Assembly (NCBI GenBank): GCA_900708905.1
Contig: CAADRB010000078.1
Location: 372,001 to 436,000 of the forward strand
Direction of reading: 5' to 3'
Source: Hymenolepis diminuta
Taxonomy: Eukaryota > Platyhelminthes > Cestoda > Cyclophyllidea > Hymenolepididae
DNA length: 64,000 nt
Positions 1 to 14,380 of this stretch are shown piece after piece; within the stretch, counting starts at the first letter, position 1, and the number at the start of each line of letters is the position of its first letter. The position numbers and the translations under genes were made by a program. The notes beneath the pieces are model-generated. The model searched no databases. It was not told the DNA's origin and saw only the letters and a list, made by a program, of their open reading frames with translations.

Positions 1-3000
1 ATTCCTCCTTTCTCTTCACTAAAGTTATTTACTTATTGATCGCTCTGAATTCATCCCCCCCCCCTCCCCCATATTCTCACATAAACATAACTCAGATCCT
101 TTATGTGTACCTTCAGTACCTTGTCAATAACAAATCTCCTCTTTAGAGTCAAGGCTAGGCTTTCTGCCATTCTGCAGTTAACCACTTACTAAGACGGTCT
201 AGGGCATAATAGTTGATATTTGCAAATGGATGAATACCAGGAGTAAAGTGATCTAAGTAGTGTTTATGGTAGATGTGAGGTTAAAACTCTTATTAAGAGA
301 TGGAATCACCTGCTGCGTTCTCATAAGTGAAATAAACTGCAAATAATTAAGTCACAAAAAATTGCTAGTCCATTACACGCTTTTTTGACCTTTCATTATG
401 TAAAAAATATGCATGAGTTACAAATCGCAGCTCTTGACAATTCATAGCTTTGTATATTTAGATATTGAAGTGACACCACCATCCAATCTTGAGAAATTGG
501 TAAATTCGGATTATGTCTTCTTCTACCAATAGACGAATATATACTGTTTTTGCCCTCGAGAGCCAATATCTGCAGCTCTCATACGGATGCCTTTATGGCT
601 GGGCTTCAATTGAATGGAATACTTCCATACGCACAAACCTTAAAGACATCAATCGCAATCAGATTAAGCAGAAATAGCCGATTTCAAGAAACAGATCTCC
701 TGATTTCATAATCCGCTTCAGAAAATTTAATATTGAAGATTATAAAGACTTAGGCCAAGTCGTATCGTTGATACATTCTTTTAATTTAATGACTAAATAT
801 GCTTGTCCGCTACATGCTAATAAGTATCCCCTACATAGTCCACCAATTAATCTTGGTTCGTCTTAGGTTTCTGGTTGCGCAATATTTTTTGGTTATCTCA
901 TATTTAGTGATTTTCATCGGTCTCATGATCGACCAATTTTAAAGGGGCTCTTGATACGCGCGAAGTTTTACACATGTTTCTTCTATTTTACAATCGCATT
1001 CAGTTTATTTAGCTAGATAATATACAAATGATAAGACAACATTATCTTACCAACTCTGTAAACCGATACGTGAGGTTAGAATTTTTAACTGTGTATTGTT
1101 GTCTTTCGTCACACATGATGTAGGGATGAAAATGTAGGTGTAAGCAAATATTTTATCAAAAATTTGTTTTCTTAAAAGTGTATTCAAGTTTAGTAGCTAT
1201 GAATTACGATTGCGAAAAATGTTGGATTCAGTCTCATGCAATGAAAATAATACAAATATCCTTTTATTTGTAATAAAGATGACTGATGCGCAACAATTAA
1301 GAGCTGATCATAGTCAGTGATTACAACTAAAAGAACTCAGACAACTCAGTAGCACATCTGCTAGTTTCGGAGACTCAATGCAATATCCAGGTGTAAGATA
1401 TTGTGAGACGTCTAGTGTTCAGAAAGAGTTTATTTTAGACCAAGTACAATTTGTCCTCGATACGGAGCATACAGAAGGGAAAAGTAGTGAATAAGCAGTT
1501 ACGAAAACAATGTTGTCCATATGCTGGCACATGAAACACGTAGCACAGATTACGGAAATGGAGAATCCAGGGCTAGTCAGTAAAAACTTGCACGCAAGTC
1601 TTTAGCATGATCAATAATCGCTTAGGCCTTCTTTTCCCTTTCGCCGGTTGGCGTCCATGTCGTGGGCTGTGATTGTCATCACAAAGAAGGGCAATGATAA
1701 ACATAGTTATTTTGTATTTAGTTCGGTTTTATCGCCGTTAAAAGTGGTTTCCTACATCATGTTATCTTACAATGCAGAATCTTGACCGACTGATCAGATT
1801 AAGAGCAACAGTGTAAACTTTGTAATTACGTCTCTAGGACAATAAAAAGTCAACTCATTTCACTCACACCAGTGATTGATTCCCATTGTGTCATCATTAT
1901 GCAAGGAAATTGTATTATCATTAAACTATTTAAAATTGAAGGTCCCTGTTCTTATTTATTCAATTGAATAACGGTTAAGATAGCTAAAATGGAATGCTCA
2001 CTATATTAAAGCGAGGAAATTCAGCAACTTAATTCCCCCATTAGAAAGGGAGTTAGTCTATCTAACTAAGATTAGGTTAACAAAACACTAGTTATTTTCG
2101 CGAAAATATTGCATGGAGTTAAAGATAGGTTATATAATAGACTATAGACCTCCTCAAATCATATTAAACTAGCTTTACTCTGAGTATCTGTAAATTTACC
2201 TACTTAAATTGTTATCTGATTTAATTGTTTCATTTTTCCATTTGCTCAGATGATTGTGTCAAAAATACGATTTTTAGAGAAGACATAGACACTTTAAAAT
2301 CGAAATTTAAAGAGTTTGGTATCGAATGCAAAGATTTTATTTAGCTGAAATTGCGATTGATACTTCTAACCGTAAAAAATTTTTTAGTTAGAGATATTTA
2401 AGGGCGTTCCATTTATTTGGTTCTTGCCTTTATAAACTCTTACACAATTATGCTAGGTGTCAGTTTTGAAGGGCGGATAATTGCATTCCACAATTTACAG
2501 AACGCTTCGAATTCTCTTGATTATAGATTGGGTGGTGACACCACTCCCATCCTTAAAGCAGATAATTTTCTTTTGCATTCCATCGTTTAGAAGATTTTTA
2601 TGTGATAATGACTATTCCTAGATTACTTTTCAGACAGATGTGTCGGTAGATACAAAATTCCGATATAAACTCTAGAAATTGAGACATTTATTTGACCGGA
2701 ACACTACGCACCAAATTTTCATAAATTGTGATTGTGGCGTGGGGATCCTGACAGAAATGTTGGTGAGTTGAGATTCGTTCAGCTTCACTTTAGCTCTGTC
2801 TAAACTATCGATCGGTTTTGAGATGATTATGCTAGTTGCGGCTACAGCAAATCATAAAATTAGATGGGAAAGGATATCGATAATATGAGAAAGCAAACAA
2901 TCTGATAATTCTAGTGTTCAAACGAAGTAAGGTTAAGCTGACTAGCATTTCACTCTATTCCTCTTTCCTACTTCTACGTGTTTAGATCATTCTCCATGAT

Positions 3001-4942
3001 TAAAAAGTGTAAAACGTTTTCTCTCATAATTATAACTTTTACAATGATGAATAATAGCAAAAATGTCAGAATTTGTCTTGCGAAATATGTTTATTGAGAT
3101 GCTAACGATACATTTCCCATTCTTTGTCCGATAAATCTCTATGCAGCTACTAACACAACAGCGGCTGTCCACTGACGTATACTACGAATACACCTAGTTA
3201 GACCAGGTATGAAGAAGCCAGAAGGCATGTAACTCAATGAAGACATTTCCTTAGTAAGTACAGATGTTTATGTATAGCTTGGCTATATATGTGGTTGGCT
3301 GGCTACCCGATCAGTCAGGATTATATTAGTGAGGAAACTCAATGCTAAGTACGAGTATAAAAGAGTAACCTAAAAAGCTATTGCTGGGGGAACGAATTCT
3401 ATTGACAGGATTTTATTATGTTCATAGCATCAAAAATAACTAAATCTGTCCGTTGCCGTTAATCTTCTATCTTCAAGATTTCTACATTTTTTTTGCATAC
3501 TTAATCCGCAGTATGGGGCACGTCAACTTTTTTAAATTGTCAAAGGAAAAGTCTGTACATATATGCCAAATACGCAAAATGATGGAGTATTTTGTTGAAT
3601 ATTAATAAAATATATTTATTCCAATAAAGCTATTTTTTAGCGAGATATAAACGCCACTGCAGGTTAGGCACGTTGAAGTACGCTTGTACTCAATTACCTT
3701 AGTCAATATGCCAGTTGATTAACGAATATCGAAAATGCACAAATACATTTATTATTATTACTCACAGTAATACAAAAAATACAATATTCAACGGTGGGAA
3801 GTAACAGAAGTCAGTTAACGGAAAGCTCAATGAATGATAATGGGGACGGGACCAAAAAAAGATGCAAGAGAGGTATCAAAGAGTATTACCTCATTTGATC
3901 TTAGGATTCTAACTGCACAACATTTGCTTATTAGACAGTTCACGTTTCAAAATTCGAATTTCATTATTCGTCCCAGGATTGTAGAAAATGCTTGTCAACG
4001 ATATTTGGTGCTCATTAACCGGTTATTTTAATCAAGAAGGGTTGGTATTTCCACTTCCGTTCATTTTTTTCTTCCAATGATTGAGAAGACAAAACGATCT
4101 TACGGTCTTAACGTTAGTGAAGGTGAGGGAGCAAAAAAATTTAGCAGAGCTCTGCAAGCTGTATTCACTCAGATTGTTCGTTCTTCATTGATTTTATAAG
4201 TAGGACATTTAGTTAATGAAAAAAGTCTACTGATAGCAGTTCATTCAGTAGATATTTGCTTAATGATACTGATTTCACATAAATCCAAGATTAATTTAAG
4301 CTCACTTTAGGGTGTGGTGATAGTTTTAATAAAGTTCTCGGTAGGTGGAGGTTTAACAAAATACATTATCAAATGTAAATTGATGTTAAATTTTGTTTAT
4401 GAAGTCCTAGGGATACCACCTCAATATAGGTGGACGCCCGTTTTATCGTAAATTATCACACGAAATTCAAGAATTCTTATCAAATCCATTCACTTAGGAT
4501 ATTTCAAAACCTTCGACCAAAGACTAGCAACTAACTCCTAGCTGTTATTTCATAATGACTGAACCTACGCTTCTCAGAGCATTAGTAATTAAATTAAACC
4601 CAAATTATAAATCCTTCAATTTTAAAGTGCCCTTGTTATTTCAGAGCAGACAACTAGATAAATTTTAGGAGCTCAATAAAATGGAATAATCGATAAGCTC
4701 AATTCAGATAATAACTATTTAACTTAACTGAAAAATGCAACTCATTTGTTTGTGTTGTTAATATGTACTGCTGTGAAATATAAGTAAAAAATGAACAAAA
4801 CTACACTTACTAAAATGTTTTAAGTAGAATTTCAAAACCAGTGTAAGTGCTGAAAAGAAGCATCTATGAATAACAAATCACACGTTGAAAATTAATTTAT
4901 TAGATGCCTGTACAAAAAGAGGAATCAATCAACGCCAATTAT
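1..4942. other. Intergenic, no supported gene
   Basis: AT-rich sequence with frequent stops in all frames. The few open stretches (for example around 2987-3172 minus and 3834-4031 plus) are under 70 codons, have no recognisable domain and no convincing splice sites. A C-rich tract lies near 55-70. The last bases before 4943 form the 3' end of TSSC4, including its probable poly(A) signal. Confidence 0.6.
4896..4901 (-). terminator. Poly(A) signal of TSSC4
   Basis: AATAAA on the minus strand about 42 bases after the TSSC4 stop codon. It is the first canonical hexamer downstream and fits a short 3' UTR. Confidence 0.5.
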
Positions 4943-7918
4943 TTACACACCCTCAGGGCCATCTTCAAGATCTGACGGTTCATCGCTTGAAGTCCCCGGC
5001 TCATCCTTATCAGTACCTGTCGGTTCGCTCACATCCATTTCCTGCTCGTGATCACTATTCTCTTCTGACACTGTGGTGCATCTCGCCTGTCGGCCTGCAC
5101 GTTGTCTCAATCGAAACTGCACTGCTTCTGACTTATTTGAAGTATCTGATTCTGTGTTACAGTCTTGATCCTCACAAGTAATTTCAAATTCCGGAGAGAA
5201 TGCGGAAGACAGCGACGCATTGGAAGTTTCACAAGCGGGATCCATGTTACGTCTTTTTCTTCCAGTTTTTGGGCGGAAGAGAATTCGACCTGGAGGTGGA
5301 TTACCACCCGACCCTTCTTTCTTCTCCGTATCTTCCTACAGAACAATTCAAAATTAATACTACTCAAAGATTAAGTAAATATTGTCACTCCATCAGCCTA
5401 TTCCGATTATAATAAGAGGAAAGATAAATGCTTGGAATATAATCTTTCAGAGTCATAACATGCTGAAAGCTTACTCAAAAGATTGGTTTGAACAATTCTA
5501 CGGCCAAACTTCAACAAACTAGTGATTTTCAATGAAGACCATGAAATACCTACACTGCATCTTCTTTCAAGCTATCAGGCATTGATAAAAACTCAAAAAA
5601 GGAGCTCACTAGGTCGAAGTTAAGGTGAATTAAGCAAGAAGTGGAAGAAGTCTTAGTGGAGACCAGTGCTGCTATAGTCTATCAAGTTAAATCCAAATTC
5701 TTAAGCGGCAAAACACAGTGTCCAAAGAACTCCTACAAGAATAACGAAATATAGTGAGACTAATTATACTCAAAAAAAGTTCTGCCGAACGGCAAATGCA
5801 GCACTCTAAATTGATAACGAGTTCTCCAATAATAGATGATTAAAAGATATATGGGAACTGCGGCCCAGAGGAATGGCATTATCAGTTAGTCAGCTATTAA
5901 CAGATTAAGATAATTAGATAACAATGGAACAAACTTTTTCTTGACGTCTACGGCGTAATTCTCTCATCAACTCAGTTGCAATTCTGTGATCTGCTATTCC
6001 ATCTTCGTCGACGTCTGCAAGGCTGTAGTGAATCCACTTTGAGCGATCTCTGTGAGGATCATCAGAGAAACGATATTGTCGATCTGACTCTCCCCTTCGT
6101 TTACTACCCGGCCTTGGAGCGGGTCTGATTGGAATTTTGAAGGTATCAACAACTTGATTACGACCAGAAGCATTTAGCTTATCCCTCTGTAATAAACACA
6201 AAGAAGAGTTGTTAATAATACGTAACTGCGTAATTTTTTCATCATTTGAAAGTGTGAATTAATAAAAAATAAAAATAGGAAATTCAAGCTCGAAAACTAT
6301 TTGTAAAAATAGGCTAATTAGGCCCAATATCCAATGTATAACTCTACGGAAAACAAATGTTAAAACCAAATAAATCGGGCTTATCACCTCCCTTAACTTT
6401 TCTATCGATCTTTAATCCCAAAAAACTCAACTAACTAGCTGCGAAAAAGAAACTACTTTGTTTTCATTCTCCTTTCTGTTTAATCAGTGTCAGAATTCAA
6501 AAGAGCAAGAGAATAGCAGAATTTTTCCTCACTTCACTATCGATTTCTAAGATGTAGCTTTTTCTTGATATCCAAGTCAAATCCACCAAAACTTATATGT
6601 ACTAAACTGGGCTATTACATCAACATCCTGCAAGTAATAAAATTTAGTACATGTAAGACCCTCATGAAAAGATTCAACAAGAGACACGAATAAGAGGCCT
6701 TACCGTTACACAGAGAACAATGGATAGACTAAACTTGCAGATAAAAAAGCAGAGTACACGTGATCCAAAAAGACGTGCACAATTTTTACTACCAATGATC
6801 TTAACAAAAGATTTAAATTATCAAATTAGTCAACTAGGTAAACCTGATACTAGTTCCTGATAATATCAGAAACTGCATAATATGAATGTGCCCTAAATAT
6901 ACTTTTAAATGAAGAAAATTAATGAACGAGTAATCGAGATCGAGAATTCGAATAGAAAACAGAAATTTTTCACTGATTCACAGACTAGATGAGATTCAAG
7001 CCAATTTATTTAGTTTGTTCATCATCTATGCTGTTTTTATTGTGATTTGCTTATCAATCTTTGCAGTTTATTGGTCTTTTCCGATAACTGAGTGCATAAA
7101 TCATCCTCTCACTCATTAAGCAGTATTTTTTCATTATTCGTTATCTAACACCCGAGTTTTTAATAGATATTTTCAGTTTTTTGATTACATGACTGATATT
7201 CTGTCAACGACTTTATTTCAATACTGTCCTGCGAAAACCAAGTTCATGCAGTTGATAAAGGCACTAGATTTGTTATGGGCGTTAATAACTTTAATTATTG
7301 TTAGCATAGGGAAAGAATAACTAAGATTTTCATTTATGTGGATAATTTAGAACAAAAAACTATTGTAAGACAGAAAACATGACGTCACACACAGTGAGCT
7401 CGTGAGTACCTCTATCACGGGACACAAACGCTAATCGAAAAAGGAACTCACTCTTGCACAAAACTGCAACGAACTATTGAATAAAAACACCTGAGCGTGA
7501 AATCATTGAAATGATTTCAATAAAGAACCCTGAAGTAACGAAATTAACCTTGAACATAATCCTAGGAAAAATGCAATATCTATAAATAACAATCTATAAT
7601 GGCATCTGGAGGATCAAGTCGATTACCAGAAATTATGAGTATAGAAAACCTGTTAAGTTGGGAACAAAACGGCTAAAATATTCTACTTACTGCTTCTTTC
7701 TCCGCTTCTAAGGATTCTGTGACTGGTTTAGCGGGCCGCCAAGCCATTTTTTTTACCAAATTTCGTTCAGCTTTCGTTGCCTTAGTCACTTTCTTATGTG
7801 CCTCTTCTAAAGCCTGAAGGCAGTCAAAAGCATCCTTTTGCCGCTGTATAAATACCGACGATGATCCACGAATTGCAAATGGTGTTGAATTACCTGAAGA
7901 ATCGTCAGTGCCAGACAT
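4943..7918 (-). CDS. TSSC4: TSSC4, U5 snRNP assembly factor (3 exons)
   Basis: Three coding exons on the minus strand (7918-7691, 6186-5935, 5335-4943), all joined in phase 0, give 290 residues (human TSSC4 is about 330). The start is the first ATG of the open exon. Family features seen: near the N-terminus the segment FAIRGSSSVFIQRQKDAFDC resembles the TSSC4 block of the form F-x-LRG-x-S-x-x-F-x-x-R-x-x-x-x-FDCL. Exon 2 carries KWIHYSLADVDE, matching the W-x-x-YSL-x-DV block. Exon 3 begins with a GRILFRPK motif and ends in an acidic Ser/Asp/Glu-rich tail. Known role of the family: an intrinsically disordered nuclear chaperone that binds PRPF8 and the U5 snRNP and helps assemble the U4/U6.U5 tri-snRNP. 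The donor after exon 2 (AAA then GTTTGT) is weak but phase-consistent. The identification rests on motif recall, not a search. Confidence 0.8.
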
Positions 7919-10900
7919 TTTATAACTGAAAGAAGAAAACTTGATAAATTAAATTTAAAAACTGTTAATTAAGACGGAAAAATAAAAATTACTGGAATCA
8001 ACAAAACGCTAAAATTCCTAGCTTTATAAAAAGTCCGGGACAATCTTGAGTTATTACAACAAAATATTAAAAAATAATGAGTAATCGGACATAGTCTGAT
8101 CATTTTAACTTTCAATGATTTTAATTTCTTAAATACATTCATCAGAATTTCGTTTAACCAAATCCAAATAAAAACTAAACCAGGAACAGCATATTCGTAT
8201 TCTTCCTAAATCGCCTTTCAAAAATCTACCACCCACTACTCACTTTCTAATTAATTATATTAACTAAAATACAATAATTTATATATTTTTACTCATTTTC
8301 TAACTTATTTACTTCTCTACGGTGACTGTATAGTTAATAACTGTGTTGAATCTATATTACTTATTTTGAGTTCTTATTTCTATAGATTTAATGGCCTTTG
8401 CACTTTAGCGTCGTCTACTTCCTAGTTCTTCCAAAAAGAATTTCATAATGGCCTCCAAGAATATTTTCGTCTCTGTCCTTTAAAGTGTTCAAGAAAATCA
8501 TAAATTTATCATCTTAATCGCAAAATAAATTTGTCCACTTTGTCTTCCATCTTTTATTGCAGATGCATTAATTCACTTTTAATAGTAATAAATTTCCATA
8601 TCTATCACATCTTCATAATAACGCAAAGGTAATATAACAATTTTACTTTTTCCTATTTTGCTACATCTCAGGTTTGCGTATTTCTGTCATAAATAATTGC
8701 CACATCATAACTTATGAAACGATTTCAATTTAAAGCTCAGTTTGCTAAAAATGAAAAGAGAACAGTTTCCGGTAGACTTTGAACTTGTTTCTTGCCCATT
8801 TAACTCAGCGTATATAACGTATTTACTCTGTTTTGTTCAAGCATCACTCCTCTAATGTAACGTTAAGCTTGAATTAATTTTGTCTGCCTTCCTTCCATAA
8901 GACCCCCAAAGAAAATATTTAAAAAATAATGTAACTAAGAGGACCGAAAGGAGTACATATTTATAAGTTTAAGTAGAATAAATAGGGTTCTCGCACTCTA
9001 AAATGAGTGGGTTTTATTCGGGTTTATTCATGGGAACAGCACCATAATTGATCAAAGGAATTTAATTAGGACTGTTCTCAATTGCATCATGAAGTAAACT
9101 GTATTGACATCAAGGTCACCATAAAAGATATCATTAACTTTTATATTGACGATATCAAAAAATACATATAATAGCCAGGTTATGTTCACCGATGCCACTT
9201 AGAAGATTTAAGCCAAATGACTACTCATTTCTGTGGAACAGTTTTATGGTGGTGAGACCTCACTCGCGATGTCTCCCATAGTGATTAGCCGCTGCACATA
9301 TATCTTTATATTAATGTAGTTATATTTGACTAGTTAATCGTCTAAAATTATTCACGTAATTGACCAAAGCTAGAATCGAATGTTAAATCAGTGCTCAAGA
9401 AAATTTTGATCTCCGATTTTCATTTGCTGATAAAATTTAATCAAACCTGTATTTTAAATGTACAGTTTGATCGACCAGATGATGTGAATCTCACATAATG
9501 CATCATCAGGCAAACATAAATTTAATTAATTATCAGACAAAATTTAAGAAGAGCACCTGACGAATTTGAGATATTTCTAAGATCAGATTTTGAAATCTCC
9601 AATTCTGCCATAGCTAGCAGATGTTTATCAACACATGGCGAATAGAAATGATTGACTGTCGATAGGATCTCTACTACAGTGTTCACAGGTGGTCCCGCTG
9701 TGTGTTTTGTGTGTTGGCACATAGATACCCAAACAGATGTCAATCATCACGCCAAGACTCCGACGACGAGACATGACTGACGTCCAATAAATAAATTGGT
9801 GTGGCTTGCCTACCACCTCCGAACTGATTTGGCGACATGAGTGGCTTGAATTATTTCATCTATTAGATCGATATGGCCACGGCAGACCATAACGTTATTA
9901 CGCAATTGAAATATTTGATATCAATATTCCAGTACGCTTGAATAAAGGTAAAATACTATTGAATACCGATCAAAACCACAACAGGGATATTTATGCGCCC
10001 TGGGGAGAACACGTATTAGTGAATCATAAAATGTTCCATTTTAGACTGAATAGTTTGGATACAACGATACGTGAGTTTAACTCAATTTTGCAATCGGAAA
10101 GTAATGACTAATTTATGTTGATAGTAACTTCACATGGATTATCATTTCCTTAAAAATAATAGAAAGATTAGCAATTATCGAGATTCAGACAAGGGCTAAT
10201 GATACCAAAAAATTAAAATTATATGAACTCCCTAATTTTTCAGCTTTAAGGCAAGTATAGTCAATAAAATGCAATGATCAACTCTCGATGTAATTACGTT
10301 GGCAGGATTTCAATAACACGAACCGGAGAATAAGTCTTAAAGCATTTGATATTATTCAGTAGATGTGACTGGGTCAAAATTACATTAAATACGTTTAGAG
10401 GCCAGATTTTTTATCCGCCTATGGTTTAATGTTTTGCTAAAAATTTTTTTATAGTCTTACAGAATGTGCAATATGTATCAAATTAATTCACAGCAGAAAT
10501 GAAGCAAAGAGGGTGCATAATTGAGTGCTACATACGGATCTGTGATTTACTAATTATGCGTGTATAATTAATCTACTTTACGAATAATTATAATCCAATT
10601 GCGGAATTTTTGGTCCTGCTGTTTCTTAGATTCGAGTTATTAAATGCAACTTAAGAGATGAAAAAAATTGGAAAAACTAGCTTGATGGTGTTTTATTAAA
10701 AAATATAGGCTTTCCTTGGAAACAATGTCAAATATGTCACATTTGTTATAATACTTCACTGTTACAAGGTCAAGGAAGGGTATTATTTGATCGGTCTCGT
10801 GCTTTTGGTCACGGCCGGTCTTTATTTTATTATCATAATTTCTATACTCTTTGGTATGTCGCATAAGTTTATTGGAACTTCATCGGCTGATTTTTACGTA

Positions 10901-10936
10901 TGTTCTTATTTTTACAGATTTATGTAAATAAATAAA
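7919..10936. promoter_or_regulatory. Divergent interval between TSSC4 and AAMP
   Basis: About 3 kb between the TSSC4 start codon (minus) and the AAMP start codon (plus). No additional exon could be supported. It contains the upstream member of a repeat that reappears at the end of AAMP (10504-10600). A splice-acceptor-like TTATTTTTACAG lies about 20 bases before the AAMP ATG. It could join a 5' UTR exon or receive a spliced leader, which flatworms use. Confidence 0.4.
10504..10600 (+). repeat. Direct repeat upstream of AAMP (partner at 14284)
   Basis: Aligns without gaps to 14284-14380 (offset 3780), roughly three quarters identical by eye. The best part is a shared TGTGATTTACTAATT core followed by GAATAATTATAATC. 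The unit sits on both sides of AAMP and may be a remnant of a small mobile element or a local duplication of the AAMP 3' end. Confidence 0.6.
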
Positions 10937-13900
10937 ATGGTTCCATTTAATACACCACCTCACCATTCCGGAGATGAAGAGGAGGAGGAGGTTTATCTTC
11001 CCAGTAGCGCACCTGTCGAATTTGTTGAAAATCCTTCTGATGACGGTGATTATTGCACTCTTTATCAAAACCCATGGTTCTTTAATAATTGAAATTCATG
11101 ATTATTATAGATGTGGAAATGATGTCCGACAGTGGAGGTTCAGAAGTTTTTACTCCAGAAACAGATGACGCCAAGCTCGTTTTGGCAAAGCACAAAGGTA
11201 ATTATCTAATAGCTAACTTCTGACCACTCCAGTTTTGAATTTTATCACTTATGCTTTTCCTCTCAAACAGATAGTGTTTTCTGCGTTGATGTTCATCCTA
11301 GTGGAAAGCTCATTGTTTCAGGATCACAAGACGATAACGCTATTGTCTGGAATTTGGAAACTGCATCTGAAGTCTTTACCTGCACTGGTTAGTCTAGAAT
11401 ATGTCATCAGAAAGGTCTTCTATACAATTACATATGTGCTCTTTTATAGGTCATACGGACTCTGTAACCTATGTCGCGTTTAGTCCTGATGGTCAATTTC
11501 TTGCAACAGGGGATATGGCAGGTTGTGCTCATATATGGCATCTTGAATTCTCCCCAGATTCAACTCAGAATGTCATAATAACTCTAAATCGGAGCCTTCA
11601 ATTGGGGGAGCTTTCTTCTCTAAGTTGGTGGCAGTTACCACCTCAAGCTATTTCCGGCAACCGACCTAGACCCTTAGTTCTTAACATCGGAAGTGAAGAT
11701 GGCATTTATTCTGCAACTTTGGTTGGTACTTCATCAAGAATTGTTGAAAGGGCCTCCAAGTACCTAATGGGTAAGGATGTCATGGGATATGATTACAAAT
11801 ATACCCTTCTAAAATAATTTAATTTGATGCTTTGTATCAGGATCTGGAAAAGCTGTGGTCGGAGTAATTGCTGTGCCATCAACTAATGGAACTGAACGTC
11901 CTCTTTTCGCTGTGATTTGTCGTGATGGTGATTTTCGTGTTTGGGATATTAGAGATGAAAGAACTCTTCTTCAAGCTACACTTCCCATGCCTCCCTTTGA
12001 TCCCGAAGTTGATGTAGCAGAGGAAGAACTATCTAAGGGATATTTGTGTATTGATGCTCCTCCTGAGTCTCAAGCAGTTGACATGGTAGCTGTTGGAGGC
12101 TTCGAGAAGGTGGTCCTGGTACCCTGTAAACCCCCATCTTTTGAGGAATTAGAAAGTGGCCCCAGAAGGATTAGTGCTAATTCGGTTAGTTCTTACTTAT
12201 CTTACTAACTAGTTCTGCCTGCCGTATTGCTGATAATATTGCGTTTTTTCTTCGCAGTTGACAACTATCCAATTCGATGCCGGGGCAATGAGTGTTGAGG
12301 CAGTCGAATTTTCTCCGACGTGAGTTCTCAATTTTATTATTCATTGGGGATGCGCATTGATTAAACTAGTGTGTAGTAAAATAATATACTTATTCAGAAT
12401 CCATTAGGTAACGGTATTTGACTAGGGTATAGGAAGTCGCGCTCTGCCTCCTCTCTTGTCTAGAATTAAACGGTGTGGTTTCCAATCAACATTATTGGGT
12501 GTGCCTCTTAATTTCTGACTTGATAACCATGTACATTGATCACTGTGTCATCGGCACACATTCTACTTTTCATTTGTGTTGGGAATATCAACCTTGCATT
12601 TTTTTCCATAAAGACTGAAATTCTTTTATTTTCTAATATGTTTTATCTGGTAGCTGCGATTAAACCAGACTCAGTAAGACAATTATTCCAAAAAATGTGT
12701 CGTTCTGTTGTATGGCAATATTGAAACGGTAATGAAATGTGAGATTACGTTAGTGAATAAAATGATAATAAAAACGAAAAAGACAAATTTACGAAATAAA
12801 AATTATCTGCAGGCCATAGTAAATGCAATTTTTCTTAACCAACATGGAGTTATGTTAGAATTCATTCTATTTTCCTTTAATTTACTATTCCTTCTCTCTG
12901 TATAGTTAATGATTTTTTTCATCTTTAGAGTAGGACGTTAGCTTATTTGTTGCTTCATAAGGAGTTTATTCACGTTAATATTAATTTGCTGATGCAAACG
13001 CAGAAGAAATTATTTCTCATAAGAAACGTAATTCTGTTGAAACCTTCAGCAGTTGTTTGTGTGATTTGCAATAATGATTAAAAGTCGAGTTTTTTTGAAT
13101 TTGCAGAATATTGGATTTTTAAATGTGAATATTTTTATCTAAGATCAAATTTCTAAATTTATCGGAAGTAAAGACGCCCTGAAGTAGTGTACTGACCAAT
13201 CCTGCAATTCAATCTGATGGACAACTGTGGAATCTAAGAGCCAGAAATTTATTAAGCAAAAAACATCTAACTCGATGCATTAAAATGACATATGATTCGA
13301 TTGATGCTCTGCTTTTGATTCTGCTCTTTACCCGCACTCGTTTCCTCTTGTCTATCTATTTAAACATTCTTATTTTTCATACGCCTCCTCTTGCTTATAA
13401 ATTTTGAAAAATAGTGGGTGATAATCTTTGATTTTAGACATCCCTATTTGGCATTCGGTACCGTGGGAGGTCAAATTGGAGTTTACGATACTAGCCTTAT
13501 GCGAATGCGACGAAGATGGTCCTACACAGACCCAAGCACTGGAGTAAGTGTTTTTTCATGAAGTAAGGTTCTTTTACACAGTTGTAATTCTAGCAATAAT
13601 AGTTTGCTCCTCTACGATCTGTCAACTAAATGTCACTGGATTACAGTTGACTCGGACCTGGAGAGGTGGATAAGACAGAAATGCAGTTACTTCATCTAGA
13701 TATTTAAAGATATTTATTCAGACTTATCATGTAGAAAAGGCAAATAAATATGAAAGGGTATAAAATCTATCTGAAGGATGGAAATAAGGATCGGGACGTA
13801 TAAAAAATATTTGCCGAAAGAAGTGGCCATTTTGCCTTTACGACCACAATCTCCCTCCCTTCTGGGCGGCATGAAGTTGAACAAGGTTAATATTTTTTTC

Positions 13901-14300
13901 AGTATAGATACCCAAAGAGTCATCGTATATTCTTGGTTTAATGATATCTTCATAAGCCTAGGCTTTTAATAGTGTTTTTCATTCATTTATTTATATACGT
14001 TACTATCAGTACGAAGAAGCCTTCGGCATTACCTCCCTTAAGTGGAGTCATTCGGAGCCTCTAGTCTTCTACACCTCTACACTAGCAGGCAGTGTGGTAG
14101 CGTGGAGTGCATCCAGTGGCAACGGGGTCCCCATGGCCGTTTGGCGAGGCCATTCAGCAGCCGTCCTTGACTTGGCCCTCGCCCCCGTCATTCCCGAATT
14201 TCCCCGAGAGAGGTTCATTGTCTCCTCGTCGGATGACCATTCTGTGCGAGTTTTCGACACTGAACGTCTCCATGAAAATATGGCAGAGAAGGGTACATAA
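10937..14300 (+). CDS. AAMP: AAMP, angio-associated migratory cell protein (WD40, 8 exons)
   Basis: Eight coding exons: 10937-11045, 11111-11197, 11271-11387, 11450-11770, 11841-12184, 12258-12319, 13438-13543 and 14010-14300. They total 1437 nt, or 478 residues (human about 434). All junctions are GT-AG and phase-consistent. The acidic N-terminus (EEEEE near residue 15) is followed by WD40 repeats. The first reads [20 protein letters not shown] with DNAIVWNL. The second is [21 protein letters not shown] with HIWHL. The last is [13 protein letters not shown] and [13 protein letters not shown]. The order and spacing match AAMP, including its GHKDSVT and ATGDMSG-type blocks. The central region is longer than in vertebrates. 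The family is cytosolic and membrane-associated, linked to cell migration and to ribosome biogenesis (yeast Sqt1, the Rpl10 chaperone, is the distant relative). The last codons and the stop lie inside a repeat shared with 10504-10600. Confidence 0.9.
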
Positions 14301-14380
14301 TTGAATAATGCATATGGATATGTGATTTACTAATTTTGCGTGTGTAATTATTTGTAAAGTAGAATAATTATAATCACAAT
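14284..14380 (+). repeat. Direct repeat overlapping the AAMP 3' end
   Basis: Downstream partner of the unit at 10504-10600. It covers the last six codons, the stop and the beginning of the 3' UTR of AAMP, so the extreme C-terminus may derive from, or have been copied with, this element. Confidence 0.6.

Noticed and set aside
2987..3172. 61-codon cysteine-containing minus-strand frame
   Set aside because: No ATG-based start with promoter, no splice borders and no recognisable motif; compatible with chance.
5165..5412. Plus-strand frames opposite the TSSC4 last exon
   Set aside because: Shadows of the TSSC4 reading frame.
9522..9816. Two overlapping minus-strand frames
   Set aside because: Neither has splice sites or domain resemblance. 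The slightly higher GC could indicate an unidentified repeat but I could not show a second copy.
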